Assembly: GCA_019914945.1 (NCBI GenBank)
Contig: CM034102.1
Span: 1,849,501 to 1,913,500 of the forward strand
DNA: 64,000 nucleotides
Reading direction: 5' to 3'
Source: Typha latifolia
Lineage: Eukaryota > Streptophyta > Magnoliopsida > Poales > Typhaceae
Made by a program: the position numbers and the translations under genes. A model generated the notes under the pieces. That model made no database searches. It saw nothing but the letters and a program-made list of their open reading frames with translations, and was not told the origin of the DNA. Below, one piece after another: positions 24,101 to 40,600 of the stretch (position 1 is its first letter; the number at the start of each line of letters is the position of its first letter).

Positions 24101-24617
24101 GCGGCTGGCCAACCAATAGCCAAATAGGCATGATCAGGAAATTGATCTCATTTTTTTTGGTTAAAATCATTTGGAATAAAGTTTTTTTTTTTTAAAGTCA
24201 TTTAGAATACAACTAAATCTGACATCAAATTATCAATTAAAATTGGATCGAATTAGCTAAATTGGAAAAGGCAATAGAGGATCTTCTACAGAATTAATCA
24301 AATAACTTTTGATGCTTAATTCTAAAAATAAGCCAATTAGATTCTGTAAAGTGTCGACCAGTTCAATTTGGTCAAGCAAGTCTAAAAACTTTCCTCCTAA
24401 CTCTTCTCCAACAATCCTCAATTCTTAATGAGGAGGTTGGTGAATCCAATTTGGTAAGTCTTCCTCTTCCTCCTCCTTTCTCGTCCTCCTTTCCAAATCA
24501 ACAACTGGTAGTGGTAGGTTTGGTGGGTAGGAGGAGCAAGAAGAATAAGTAGTGAGGACAATTTGTTCCTTGTTCTCTCGTGCTCTCTGCGAATCCTCCC
24601 ACCTACCTCTCAAACTC
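20895..24617. other. shared upstream region of the divergent NAC and aminotransferase genes
   Basis: About 3.7 kb without a supported gene. It begins with the NAC promoter, which includes a long (GA)n tract, then AT-rich sequence. Short open frames at 21210-21524, 21643-21864, 22497-22893 and 23458-23676 show no family resemblance or splice context. The last 150 bases are the aminotransferase leader. Confidence 0.5.
21021..21106 (+). repeat. (GA)n microsatellite in the NAC promoter
   Basis: 43 uninterrupted AG units, reading (CT)n in the direction of the NAC gene, about 130-220 bases upstream of its TATA motif. Shorter GA runs flank it at 20953-20969. Confidence 0.95.
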
Positions 24618-29223
<4,606 letters not shown>

Positions 29224-29338
29224 TAATCATCATAAATTATCACTTACCTGGAGCATTTGGCTTCCTGTTGTTGTTCTTTACTGTTAACGATAAGCGCTCT
29301 TGAAATTAATCTGTGGCCTTTTGAATATTGTTCTTCTC

Positions 29339-29344
29339 AATAAA
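29339..29344 (+). terminator. putative polyadenylation signal of PAT
   Basis: AATAAA lies 116 bases after the PAT stop codon, within T-rich sequence. Motif only. Confidence 0.45.
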
Positions 29345-29768
29345 ATTGCATGTGTGAAAACATGTTGAGCTGTTGTTTTGTTATGAAACTGTAAATGTAC
29401 CATTCCAAAACATTAATCTCTGAGGCCTTCTGAATATTGTCTGTTGGTTGACTTACATTGGCAAGATTCAAATATGGCCCCCTTTGTAATGCATAGGAAA
29501 AATGGAATCTGCTATAAAATTAAAAGAATAAATAACATTGCTCAACTTAAATCCAGCGTAGCACACCATACACAACCTCTACAAATATAACTGCTCAGAT
29601 TTGTCTTCCAATATATTGCTCATGTCTCAATAGCTACCCATGAGTACATGTTATAGCCGGTGCACATAGAATGGAAAACATACAAGCAGTGAGGTGAACT
29701 CTCTTATGCTGGATAAGATCATAATACTAGCTCTCATGGAAAGAAGAGCATAGACCCAATAATATTTT
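29345..29768. other. spacer between the convergent PAT and 99-residue genes
   Basis: Two 3' ends face each other here. I see no other feature. Confidence 0.5.
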
Positions 29769-30068
29769 CTATCTTCCTAGAAGAACTTCGTCAAAGTTCC
29801 AGTCCCTAACGAGGTCCCTTGTGACAGCATGACTCCTTTGGAGTCGCGGAGCTCCTCCTATACCTTGACCAGCTCCCATAACAGGAAAAGGAGTCACCTT
29901 AGATGTCCCATTGCTGTTAGAAGTCCCGATGGGAATTCCTACCTTCTGTGTCAAACAGGAGACAACTGCAGCGCACCGCCCCTCGCCCTCTGAACTTGAG
30001 ACGGAATAGCTTCGAAAGGAATGTGATGGGCTCTCCATGCCATGACATACAAGGCATGCTAAACTCAT
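29769..30068 (-). CDS. small plant protein of unknown function, 99 residues
   Basis: I do not recognise a named family. The frame codes 99 residues beginning MSLACLVCHGMESPSHSF and ending with RLQRSHAVTRDLVRDWNF plus DEVLLGR. The N-terminus has closely spaced cysteines (C5, C8), a Ser-rich stretch follows, then CAAVVSCLTQK and a Gly/Pro-rich linker. The basic-acidic C-terminal block looks like a conserved motif. The coding exon is preceded by a good acceptor (gaattgcag, about 30098-30100), and a donor CTAG/GTAACTT at about 31835 suggests a 5'UTR exon upstream with a (CT)n leader ending near 32260. A long leader intron with a single coding exon is common in plant regulatory genes. No signal peptide or membrane segment is seen. 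Confidence 0.65.
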   Translation of the reverse strand: MSLACLVCHGMESPSHSFRSYSVSSSEGEGRCAAVVSCLTQKVGIPIGTSNSNGTSKVTPFPVMGAGQGIGGAPRLQRSHAVTRDLVRDWNFDEVLLGR

Positions 30069-30100
30069 GATTGATGTACTATTACACTGGCAAGAAACTG

Positions 30101-31837
30101 CAATTCGCATAAGAAACATTAGCAGTCAATTATACTCCCAAATGAGCAAATTGCCACACAACTGATCACAAGTAGCATAGTCCAATTTTGACTATAAGAA
30201 AACAAGTTATCATTTATATCTGATATATAAAAGAGATCAAATTATAGACCTAAGTCCTAACCCAGCATACAGCACAGAAATATCTGCACATTCAGGCACA
30301 CTGCACATTCAGGCATACGAGGCTATACCAAAGAAATCAGAAAAACTTATATCAAAGCCCCACCTAAAGCAAATCAAATTTAAACATATCTCTGGAGTAT
30401 GTTAAGAAGCATGCTCAGAAAAGGAAAAATAAACTTCTGAAAGAATTGCATCAATTTGAAAGAGCATAAATTTCGCCCAAGTTCAAACTTATGTTTTAGA
30501 AGATTCCAGCATCAGCACAAGTGCAAGTCAAATACATATTCAATAACACAAAATTAGTTTTGAGATAATTTAACAATCAACAAGACAAATGCATAATGAA
30601 GGTGAATTTACTTGTACAAACTCAAATTAGCTTCTTCTAGGCTTCTAACCGTCCACTTCTATCGTGGACATGTCAAGGACCAGAATGTTCAGGCTGACAC
30701 ATCTCAGAAGAAGGCATTATAGTCTAATTCGGGTACAGTCTGTGGCCTAAATTTCTTGGGTTATATGCATGTATGTATATTTCATATAATACAAACACTC
30801 AGAGAGACATGCATACAATAGAGGCATGATCAAAAAGAAAGATAAACCTCATTCAAAAGGTTGAGAAGTAATCAGCAATTTGGCAACAAGATTGACATAA
30901 AACTTAATCAATTTCAGCTATCCTGGAAGTAGGTAAATTGTTTCACTCTAGTTAGCAATAATTTGTTGGTTCAAAAGAATGTGTGGACACATGTAGGAAC
31001 AAAAGGAGAAGCTATACAAGCTAAATTCAACATTAGACCAAGAACTAAGATAACAAAGAACCCACAAAATAAAGTTCCTTTAGAAATTTCCTAGTGGCAG
31101 AGCACATTCAAATTGTCACTTCTTCACCAAACAATATGTGAATAGTGTGTACAAACAAGTTCCATTAGCAGGCAGAAAAACAACATTAAGCCTTCTTGTT
31201 TGCGTATGTGTAGCTCTCTAACATAAAATGAGGCACTTTTATATAGGAGCTTGCTAAGTCAAGCTACACTCAAGGAGAGCAAAAAGAGACAAAAGGACCC
31301 AATTTCAGATCACAAAGTATAGTGCAATAGCTAGGGTCATCAAAACTATGGGCAGCGTATCTCTTCCTAGATAAAGACGATTCCTAGTAAGGGAGAGAAA
31401 AACTAGAAACTGACATTAGGGATGCAGTAAGAAAAGACATAATAACATTAATAAAGAACCTTACATTAACTAAAAGCAAAGGGAAGAAACCGAACAATAT
31501 AGTTAGGATTAGTGGCTTTTCTTTGTTAACATAGATTATCATATTCCTAGATGGTATCGTCATATTGTGCCAAACTGCCAGTTTATAGAAGAAAAACTAG
31601 TATCAAATGAAGATAGCATCATTTGATAGGAACAAGGATATAATTGAATATCAAAGAAACAAATTGACAAGTTACGTTTTTTTAACGAATTTATAGTATC
31701 GATGCCTCTAATACTCAAATAAGGCATACTATTCAGAACTATTCCCTAACTTAAAGACCTTCCTATTCAACTTACCAAAACCTAATTTTATCTTCAAAAA
31801 AGATCAGAGCTTTAAGAAAAGACATCCAGAAGTTACC
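30101..31837 (-). other. predicted 5'UTR intron of the 99-residue gene
   Basis: About 1.7 kb between the minus-strand donor near 31835 and the acceptor at about 30098. AT-rich, without open frames of note on either strand. Supported only by splice motifs. Confidence 0.4.
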
Positions 31838-32209
31838 TAGCGATTCCTAGAAGAAGATCTCATCGATTACCCTCACATGATCCACCGCGATATCGCAAGA
31901 ATCCAATCCGATATTATTAAAGCCATGAAAAGAATCAATTTTAACCAACTAAACTAGATCGAACCAAACCACCTCTCAAATCCAAACGGATTCAAAGCGA
32001 GGAATAGTTAAGTACTGCCTCCGGTATCAAAATCACATCAAATCTCTAAGACATATGTGCATAAAAATCGCATCTTGAGTTATTTCTTTGGCTCGAATTA
32101 AAGGGGGAGAGATAACTCTGACCTTTCTCTGTGGGTGCAATCCGTCTGTCCGTTGAGGTAGGTGGCCAGAGGAGAGGGAGAAATGAGAGGATGAATGGGT
32201 GTGTGTGCG

Positions 32210-32212
<3 letters not shown>

Positions 32213-32261
<49 letters not shown>
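32213..32261 (-). repeat. (GA)n microsatellite, (CT)n leader of the 99-residue gene
   Basis: About 24 AG units. On the minus strand this is a CT tract just upstream of, or within, the predicted 5'UTR exon of the gene ending at 29769. Confidence 0.9.
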
Positions 32262-32264
<3 letters not shown>

Positions 32265-34724
32265 AGAAGAAAAGGATGGAACTTTGTGAGACGATGGTCT
32301 CACAAAGAAAAAGAATGGAAGACTCCTGAAAGGGATAGCAATTTTTATATGAAGAGAAAAAGTAACAAGTTACAAGGTAGAGTCCATCTCCCTTTCGTCC
32401 AAATTCCAATTTACTTGTTGACCAACTTTTTATCTCTCTCTCCTTCTGTTTTTTTTTTGCTTTTGATTCAGGATTATGTTTGCATCAATTCCAATTTTTC
32501 ATAAATTAAATAAGATTATAAAAAGAACAAATTGCCTGGAAAAGAATCAAAGATATTATGCAACAAATAGGACCTAAATTTGTACTTTGATAAATTTTAG
32601 CATGCTTCAAAATGAATGCATCTTGTGTTATTAGAGAAAAATATATGATAGTGTTAAACCTTGTGGTTATGATAATGTTAATGTGGACCAATACCGGGAT
32701 GGTAAGCACATGGATGGCATGGCATCATTAGAGCAATTAACTCTTACATAGAACATGGTAATTTTATGCCACTGCATGATGTGTGTCCTTGTTTAAGCCA
32801 CCCAGCAACCTGTTCACCATGTGGTTGTTAGTTTTAAGTTCTTATGCTGCGAGAATCTTGCCAGACCCAGCAATGAGAGAGAGAGAGTGAGACACCTTTT
32901 AAAATATGTTTATAAAGGTAATTAAAGCAAATAGTTTCATAACTACTCAAATAGTTTCAAAAACTACTTAGAAGATCAACCATTCGCTCCCAACAAGATT
33001 GGTGAACAAATATTTCATGTGCTGTAATAATCATCTGGTGTTATAATACAAGATAGCAGATAATTTGTCATAAGAAATAAAAATACTTCATGACAGCCAT
33101 ATATAACATGCATGTCACTATGTCAGATGTACATTCCATATGGAAGAGAGAGCATCCCAAGATGTCATTCCCCATCTTGTAACTTCTAGGTGATATATCC
33201 ATTTGTTGCGAGTTGAGAGCTTTATCATGATATCATTCGACAGGACAGTTTGGTAGCCTCCACCTTTTTATTGCCAAAGAATCTCTATTGGAGAGACTTC
33301 AATATATCATGATCCATGCTCCAAGTTAAATTTTGCATGCAATCACCTATCACAAAGACACAGATAACTATTTAGAGTTGAAGTAGAATGTGAAGAGCTG
33401 AGCCCCTGATATCCATGTAGCAGAAGTCAGTCAAATTTATGAATGTGACTCGTATCAATATCATGTTCTCCTCCTTGTGGGGACTGAAGAAAATGCATAA
33501 CTCAGCATTTACCGGAAAGATGAAAATAACTCCACCATAACACAAAAGGTAAGAATGAATAGAACACTAGAGAAGCCACTAGTTGGATAAGATCTGCATA
33601 ATTTTTTACCTGAATCAACAAAAATTACTTGCCTGTCTACTCAAAAGTTAGCAGAGTCAACAAGACAAAATAAAGACTTGTACACCGCCTAACATGATAG
33701 AAACATCAGCAGACCATCCATCTTAGAACTTAATTGGGTAAAAATAATGATGCAATGACTTGTGACATTAGTCAAAATGCAGATCTTATATCCTCCCCTC
33801 GATGATATATTATTATAAGCTCCAGGAAAATGGAAAACTTGTCAAATCATTGATTCAAGTAAAGTGGCACATCCCATATAGTCAAACAAGCATCCATTAA
33901 TTAAAGTTCAAGTAATGACCTTAAGTAATATTTAATTGCTGATGCACACATTGAGCAAATTATTGTATCCACAAGGTTTTCTGTGAGATAAGTCTTGAGG
34001 CCTTTGAACAACTAAAGGATGATAACCATGCATCTCTCCGAAAGGTCGCAAGACTTAATACTCTCTGTGAGGCTTAATTATAGGATGCTTCCATGTATTC
34101 CAGGTTAACTATAGTTGGAAATCCAGTAGTTCTACACGGCATATCTTATCGATTTGGTGAATTGATGAAGACATCATATTTAGTATATGTGTAGCACAAA
34201 ACTCTGCTATAATTTTCCAAAAAATCATTTCCTCTTAAAGAATTACTCGTAGATCATGCTTGCAAATATACTGAGACGGCAACTTGAGAAAGAGCTGAAA
34301 CAATTCTACCACCTTATCAAGATTGAAAAGATAAATGACATTTAAAACTTGTAGATAGATAGATTAGTTCCAACTCATCTTACACTACAAAGCAGAACCA
34401 TAAAATTCTATGTCGCATCACTAAATCTTATACAGGGATATTGGGAGGCCAGGAGCCAGTATGTCTAGACTACCCATGATGTAGGAAAAGGCTTTGATCC
34501 CAATGATTGACTAGCACAGAACTTGATTTTGGCACCAAAAAAAATTGCATCTATGTTTAGCTCATCAAAGAAATTTGTAGTAGTAACCAAATTTCAGTAA
34601 AACTCAATTAAATGAGGATTCCTAGATTAAGTTTCCATTAAAAAAAAGTATATGAACTACTGAATAATGGTTAAAGAACTTGCAAGGGATTGATAAATTA
34701 CCAGACTACTTTCTTATCAATCTC
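32262..34724. other. spacer upstream of the 99-residue gene and downstream of the F-box gene
   Basis: About 2.4 kb with no supported coding sequence. It should hold the promoter of the 99-residue gene and the 3'UTR of the F-box gene. Some F-box genes of this type have spliced 3'UTRs, but I cannot show that here. Confidence 0.45.
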
Positions 34725-35882
34725 TCAGCCTCCATCGAAAGGTTTCAATAGATTGATACTAGGCATTACAGCGTGCCCGAACCACCTCCTTCTCCTATTC
34801 TCCGGGATTAGATGGCAGGGCGGCGGCCACCACCACTTTCTCTCCACTAGATCAAATATCAAAACCTGAGAATCATCAGCATTGTACAAGCAAATCATCC
34901 CCATCTCACCAATTGCCTCAAAGTGATAGAACCGCCCACTATAACGGCCAAACTTCCCGAAAAACTCATCCGGCATGAAGCAAACCACCCTCCACTCCAT
35001 CTCCGACAAATCGAGCCGCCAAATTCCAATCATTGCAATCTCACCGAGCTCCTCCAACCCCCCAACCAAGAACAATTCCTTCTCAAAGACCAACAAATGC
35101 GAAGAAACAATCTTCGCCGGCATCTCTACATCGACAAGTTTCCACCTTCCATTACCCGGATTGAACGATAAAAGGCGATCCGGCCCGTAGCTAAGAACAA
35201 ACAGCAACCCGTCCAAGAACTTGGCGCTTCCAAGAACGGCGAATCGCCCGTCATATTGCCCCGTTTGCTCCCAACGCCCTCGCCTCGAGTCGTACACCTG
35301 GGAGTACACGCGGTCGCCGGTGGATACGGCGACGACCTTGAAGAGGTCGACGCCATCGTCGATGACGGCGAGGACGTACGGGTGGAGAATCGGGATCATG
35401 GGGGGGAGTGCTAGGGGAGGGGATCGGGAGAGGAGGCGGGCCGCTGCTAGTGTTAGGGTACCGGCAGCCAGCTTGTGGTCGACGACGGCGAGGGAGGAGG
35501 AGGAGGCGTGCGGGTCGGAGAAGGAGGAGGGAAGGGGGAGAAGGAGCCAACGGCAAGAGGAAGGGTGGAATGCCGCTGCGAAGGAAGGGGAGGGGCAGAG
35601 GAGGTCGGTGAAGAGGAAGAAGAAGAGGTCGTCACGGTGGTGGCGGTCGTGGTGGAGGAGGGAGAGGAAAGTGGAGGATCGGAGGAGGGAGAAGAAGGAG
35701 CGAGAGATGGGGAGGAGGCGGAGGAGGGAGGAGATGGGGAGGAGGGAGAGGATGAATTCTTGGAGGTGGAGGGGAAGGAGGTGGAAGGGGAAGGAGGGCA
35801 CCTGAACGTGACCGGAATCGAGCGGTGACATTGAGGGGGATTGGGTTGCGTCCGATGGGATGGAAGAAGTGGCTATTATCAT
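34725..35882 (-). CDS. F-box/kelch-type protein, single exon
   Basis: Probable substrate-recognition subunit of an SCF E3 ubiquitin ligase, pairing with SKP1/ASK through its F-box. The uninterrupted frame gives 385 residues. Residues about 32-80 form a Leu-rich F-box (LPLHLQEFILSLLPISSLLRLLPISRSFF in part). A basic, Ser-rich segment follows. From about residue 150 a beta-propeller-like region shows kelch-style repeats: VYDSRRGRWEQTG, LLSFNPGNGRWKLVD, LFLVGGLEELGEIAM then IWRLDLSEMEWR, and VLIFDLVERKWWWPP. The end has WFGHAVMPSINL. The overall form resembles Arabidopsis At5g15710-like F-box/kelch proteins. A second in-frame Met at residue 18 could be the start. The 5' half is very GC-rich. Confidence 0.82.
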   Translation of the reverse strand: MIIATSSIPSDATQSPSMSPLDSGHVQVPSFPFHLLPLHLQEFILSLLPISSLLRLLPISRSFFSLLRSSTFLSLLHHDRHHRDDLFFFLFTDLLCPSPSFAAAFHPSSCRWLLLPLPSSFSDPHASSSSLAVVDHKLAAGTLTLAAARLLSRSPPLALPPMIPILHPYVLAVIDDGVDLFKVVAVSTGDRVYSQVYDSRRGRWEQTGQYDGRFAVLGSAKFLDGLLFVLSYGPDRLLSFNPGNGRWKLVDVEMPAKIVSSHLLVFEKELFLVGGLEELGEIAMIGIWRLDLSEMEWRVVCFMPDEFFGKFGRYSGRFYHFEAIGEMGMICLYNADDSQVLIFDLVERKWWWPPPCHLIPENRRRRWFGHAVMPSINLLKPFDGG

Positions 35883-35964
35883 TTATCGTTAATAAGAGTC
35901 ACTACGACGTAGATTAATTGGTCATTAATTCTTGAATTAGGTGTTCCATCTTAAATCATCTTAA

Positions 35965-35966
<2 letters not shown>

Positions 35967-35996
<30 letters not shown>
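35967..35996. repeat. (TA)n tract at the 3' end of a LINE remnant
   Basis: About 15 AT units directly follow the stop codon of the RNase H-like remnant on the minus strand, where a LINE tail would lie. Confidence 0.85.
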
Positions 35997-35998
<2 letters not shown>

Positions 35999-36460
35999 AA
36001 AGTCCTTGAGTCGCATTCCAACGAAGTTAAGAAGTACAGGTCTAGCTCTAAACCAGACCATAGTTTGCAAAGTTATTTTTTCTAAGGCAAATTGAGCTAG
36101 TATGTGGGCTTGTCCGTTGTTCCCTCTACCTGTGAAACCAACATGAATCTTAAGGCGAAGAGATAATAGTTCTTTTGTAATGTCCACTGATGTATTAATC
36201 ATCTTAACGTCTGACTTAGGAAATCGCTGACCCAAGGAAATTACCATTCCAACCAACATCTACCCAAATAAAAAGGTCATTAGCCTCAGAGAAAGACTAA
36301 TATTGCGAAGATCACAATTTAGAAGCCAGTTATCCTTCACAATATTAATATTCTCCCTATTGTCTACTATTTCTACGGAGAGAGCCCTTCTCATGGAGTA
36401 TAAAATGCTCCATATCGAACAACCATTAGACTGACTTTATAGGAGCCTCCCAAAAAGAAG
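35996..36460 (-). pseudogene. LINE (non-LTR retrotransposon) 3'-end remnant with RNase H-like domain
   Basis: Reading the minus strand, a first block (about 36450-36290) gives text like IWSILYSMRRALSVEI followed by NIVKDNWLLN, which resembles the spacer after plant LINE reverse transcriptase (kSILRARR...VWEDNWL). After a stop, 36259-35996 gives SLRLKIHVGFTGRGNNGQAH then ILAQFALEK and a C-terminal hydrophobic stretch, resembling the end of the RNase H (RVT_3) domain. The blocks are broken by stops and the region between them is missing, so this is a dead fragment. Confidence 0.55.
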
Positions 36461-37639
36461 AGTTTCTAAAGTATTTTTTTCCTTCAGACAAGAATCTTAG
36501 AATAGTTGAAATTTGTGTGAAGGTAAATATCGAAATCGAATCCCTGGGCCCTTTGAGCAAAAATCTTTACAACACTACGAGATTAATTACATCTAAATCT
36601 TCCAAGACTCGTACCGTACCACTCCTGATTTGCCCCTCCACTATTACAATCTATCATGTGTATCAAGATCTTGAAAATTTTCTAGTAGTGTAAGTCTTAT
36701 TAAGCCAATATTGGTACCGTGGACTGATCGAGATTTACTCTCTCGATTTCACCCACGAGCAATTGGCCGCCCCTTCCACTGGTGCAAAGTTTTGATGATG
36801 GAGAAAAACAAAAGGGTCAAACAAAAACTAAATCTATGTGCGAGCCGAGGCAGAATCATTTTTAAATCTTTCTAACATGTGAGTTAAATGGACAAATATT
36901 TCTTTATCCCAAAATATAAGTATCTCTTGGGAGTTGGGGCCCATGTAAACTTAGGTTCTTAAATACACTAGCGATATTTTCCAAAATAATTGATATTATA
37001 TTAAATTCACTTCTTTTAATTACTTTAAAGCTAATCTTTATTAACTTTTCTCCATGATTTAAAAAAAAAAACATAAATATACTACATTAAAATATTCTTT
37101 AAGTTCTTTTTATTTTACTATTAATTCATTATTAATAATATATGAATTCCAATTAATTTTAGGCTCAAATCATGATTTTTTTAAAACAAAAAATATGTTT
37201 TGAGTTTTACCCATATTCTAACCAAAGTTTTTTTTTGTTTCAATAATTGGATGGTAACTTAGTAGTCATAAGAAAAGTATTTCTAAAATAATCACCAACA
37301 AGGAACAATGTAATGTTTTTATTCTATTTATTTACTAATCATGAATATAGCTAAAACTTAGGTGATATGATAAATTTTGATCCTTTAGTATTTTACACGC
37401 TCAAAATTGAAGGACAAGTGGACAATAAAACCACGTACCAATCCCGCTCACTATGTTACTCCGTATTTAAACATTAAAAAACACACAGAGATGCGCTTAG
37501 AAGTTAGAACTAATGTAGTTGCAAATCTCAGCAACCAGTGCTGCAGCAGATCACAAACTATGTGCGGATATGACAACTAATGTAGTTTTCACTTCAAAGT
37601 TACAATGAAATCGATAGATTGAGGAAAGAGAGCTCTTAC

Positions 37640-37643
<4 letters not shown>
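36461..37643. other. spacer upstream of the NPF transporter
   Basis: AT-rich, with no supported gene. The last few hundred bases are the NPF promoter. Confidence 0.5.

Positions 37644-37683
<40 letters not shown>
37644..37683 (+). repeat. (GA)n microsatellite directly before the NPF start codon
   Basis: About 20 AG units end three bases before the ATG at 37687, so they form the last part of the 5'UTR. Confidence 0.9.
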
Positions 37684-37686
<3 letters not shown>

Positions 37687-37687
<1 letters not shown>

Positions 37688-40600
37688 TGGATGTGGACCC
37701 CCTCCTGCCCCAATCGCAGCCGTTGGTTGGCGTCGTGGACTACCGCGGCCGTCCGATCTCCAGATCCAACTCCGGCGGATGGACCGCCGCCCTCTTCGTC
37801 ATCGGTACGTAAATTTCCCTAACCCCTCTCTCTCGCAATTCGAGTTTCCTTCTTATTCGTCGATTCGGCGCCGTCTGATCGATCTCGATCATGCGGTGAT
37901 ATATATTTTTTAATTCCAGTGCTCGAGATCGCGGAGAGGTTCTCATACTACGGCATCTCGTCGAACCTGATCACCTACCTCACGGGCCCCCTCGGCGAGT
38001 CGAACGCCGCGGCGGCGGCGGCGGTCAACGTGTGGTCAGGGACGGCATCGATGCTTCCTCTCCTCGGTGCCTTCGTCGCCGATTCGTATCTCGGGCGTTA
38101 CCGTACCATCGGGTTGGCCTCGCTCCTCTATATCCTGGTTCGTTTCTCTCCTCCTCTATCCTATCCATCCTCATCTTCCGTTTTCCCTTTGCTCGACTTT
38201 GTTTTTTTTTCGATAATGAGAGCTGTATTCGGCCAAGATGATTTTTGATCGAGTTTTTTTTATTTTTATTTTTGATTGTCTTGATCGAGTTTTGCTACGC
38301 TGACCAAGGGAACGAAACCTCCAAGCGGATCCTATGCTACCCTGGTTGCAGAAATTCGCTGCAGCCGAATATTTGGCTGCTAGTTGAAGGATCACTCTTT
38401 TTATATCAGATAACTACATCTAGTCAATTATTCTCATTATTTTTCAAAATATCTTTGAAATCCTCACATTGATTTTTTTTTTCTTTCTGTTAGCAATTAA
38501 TTTTAGACATTTAGATCATTTTATTGAAAGAAACTTTGAGCATAAAATTATTATCTGATGTATGAGCGAAAGATATTAAATAATTAAAAAAAAGTCAATT
38601 TTCTTCTGAAAATGAGCAATAGGCCAATAGTTCAAGAATCTAAGTTTAATGAACACTTAGATATTTCTGAACTAAAATTTTAAAAGATCAAGTTGCATGT
38701 AGACACGTGCTAAAAATATATCGTACATTACATTTTTGAAAAAGAAAAGAAAAGAAAAGAGAGACATCATACATATAATTTGATGAAAAATTATACGATA
38801 AGTAAAATTATGTCCAAAGGTCCAAAGGACAAGAGCATTATAGTGTCCAAAATGGGGCAAACCGTGTGATATTTTAATGCCCATAGAGCAGTGCGTTGAA
38901 GCTGAAATATTACTATTGCCATCCGAAATCTTTTACCAATCAACTATCAGATGGTGAGCAGGGAGAAAACCTGCTGTCGTGTGTCATTATCGTGGGACAC
39001 CGTATTGGGAGATGCTCTTTCGTAGCCAGGTCGGTTGTCGGTAGAATAGTCTTCCAGATTAATAAAATGGGAGGTTCCGATTGCTTTCAGTCATGGAGTA
39101 GAGTAGCCATGTGTTAGGTACGACTTTTCTTATCATAATCTTCTTCTTTCTTATCTTCAACCATCCTCTTATGCATGCACCTGGCCTTGTAAATTTAAAT
39201 TAATTAGCGATAGCAAGTTAGTTGTCTGGATATATTATGTATATCAAAATAAAGGCATTCATATCTTTTTATAATTAACTCGATGAAAGTTTAATTAAAT
39301 TCTCTTTTTTATTATGTTTCTCATTAGTTTAAAATTAATTTAAACTAAAATTTAATAATATAAAAATAGAAAATCAAATTTAAATTGAAATCTATCTCAT
39401 ATGAAAGTAAAGAAATCAAATTAAAATTGTCTAAGTGATATCTCCTATGTCTACTAATATCTATCGCAATTATATCTAAGAGAGAAATCTTAACAAAAGA
39501 AAAGAACATATAATTCAAAAATTAGACGCATGTAATCTAATCTTCTTGATTAATATGCTATCTTTTTCACGTAATGTTGTATTAAAATCGGTATCAGGTA
39601 TAAAAACTGTCTATGATAGTTGTTAAATTGTGATTATAAATTTTAGATGTGTATTAAAGTATATGCTAAAAAATATTGCATAAATAAAATGATCTAATGC
39701 ATGCAATCAGGGCTGTGGAGAATCCACAAATTACAGTGAAATTAGCCTCAAAGGTCAACTTTATAACTGCGTGTAATCAGAGGGCAGTCAAGCCTCGGGC
39801 CACGATGATCCCTTGTAACCGTCAACCTCGCGCCATCCACCCGAGCCTTCTGCTCTATACTTTGATACTTGTGGATTTAGTAATTGATGGCAACTAGAGA
39901 TCAAATCAGCTCGTCCGCGAGGGTGGGTGGGTTCTTGCTTTCAACATCTTTGTCACTCCTTTCGAATGATGCTACCATTGTCGATACTTGGATGTCGTGG
40001 TCACACCAAAAGAGAACCTATGATTTCTTTCATTTACTCTTTTTTTCTCCACGCAGATGGACATTTGGATGCACCCAAAATAAAATTGTCTAAGATATTA
40101 AGCTTAAATTGATTAGATTTATGTCAAAGCCTATTTCTAAGCCGCTTGATGCGAAGATTTAAGTCTATTTCAATTCAGGTCAGACTCAAGCTTAAATTGA
40201 ATCATAGATGATCTATATATATTAAAATTAAATTGCAAATAAATATTAACTTATGTAAATTGAGCCTACTTGAGCTCTAGCTTGATAGAGCCGGTCTATT
40301 ATAAGCTCGTCTTGGAAATTTATTTTGAGCACGATCTAAATCAAACTTGACTCGTTTCAATAAGAGCCACTAATTCTGTTCACAGGGCTACGGAATGCTG
40401 ACACTCTCCTCCATGCTGCCATCTCTCCGCCCTCCCGCATGCGACGGCTCAGTCGATCCGACGACGTGCCGCCCTTCCTCGTTCCAAATCGGCTTCTTCT
40501 ACATCTCGCTCTATCTCGTAGCCTTCGCGCAGGGCGGTGACAAGCCTTGCGGCGTAGCGTTCGGAGCCGATCAGTTCGATCCAAACGACCCCAAAGAATG

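Noticed and set aside
35221..35805. 194-residue ORF antisense to the F-box gene
   Set aside because: Arg/Glu/Gly-rich low-complexity shadow of a Ser/Leu-rich sense frame that encodes a recognisable F-box protein.
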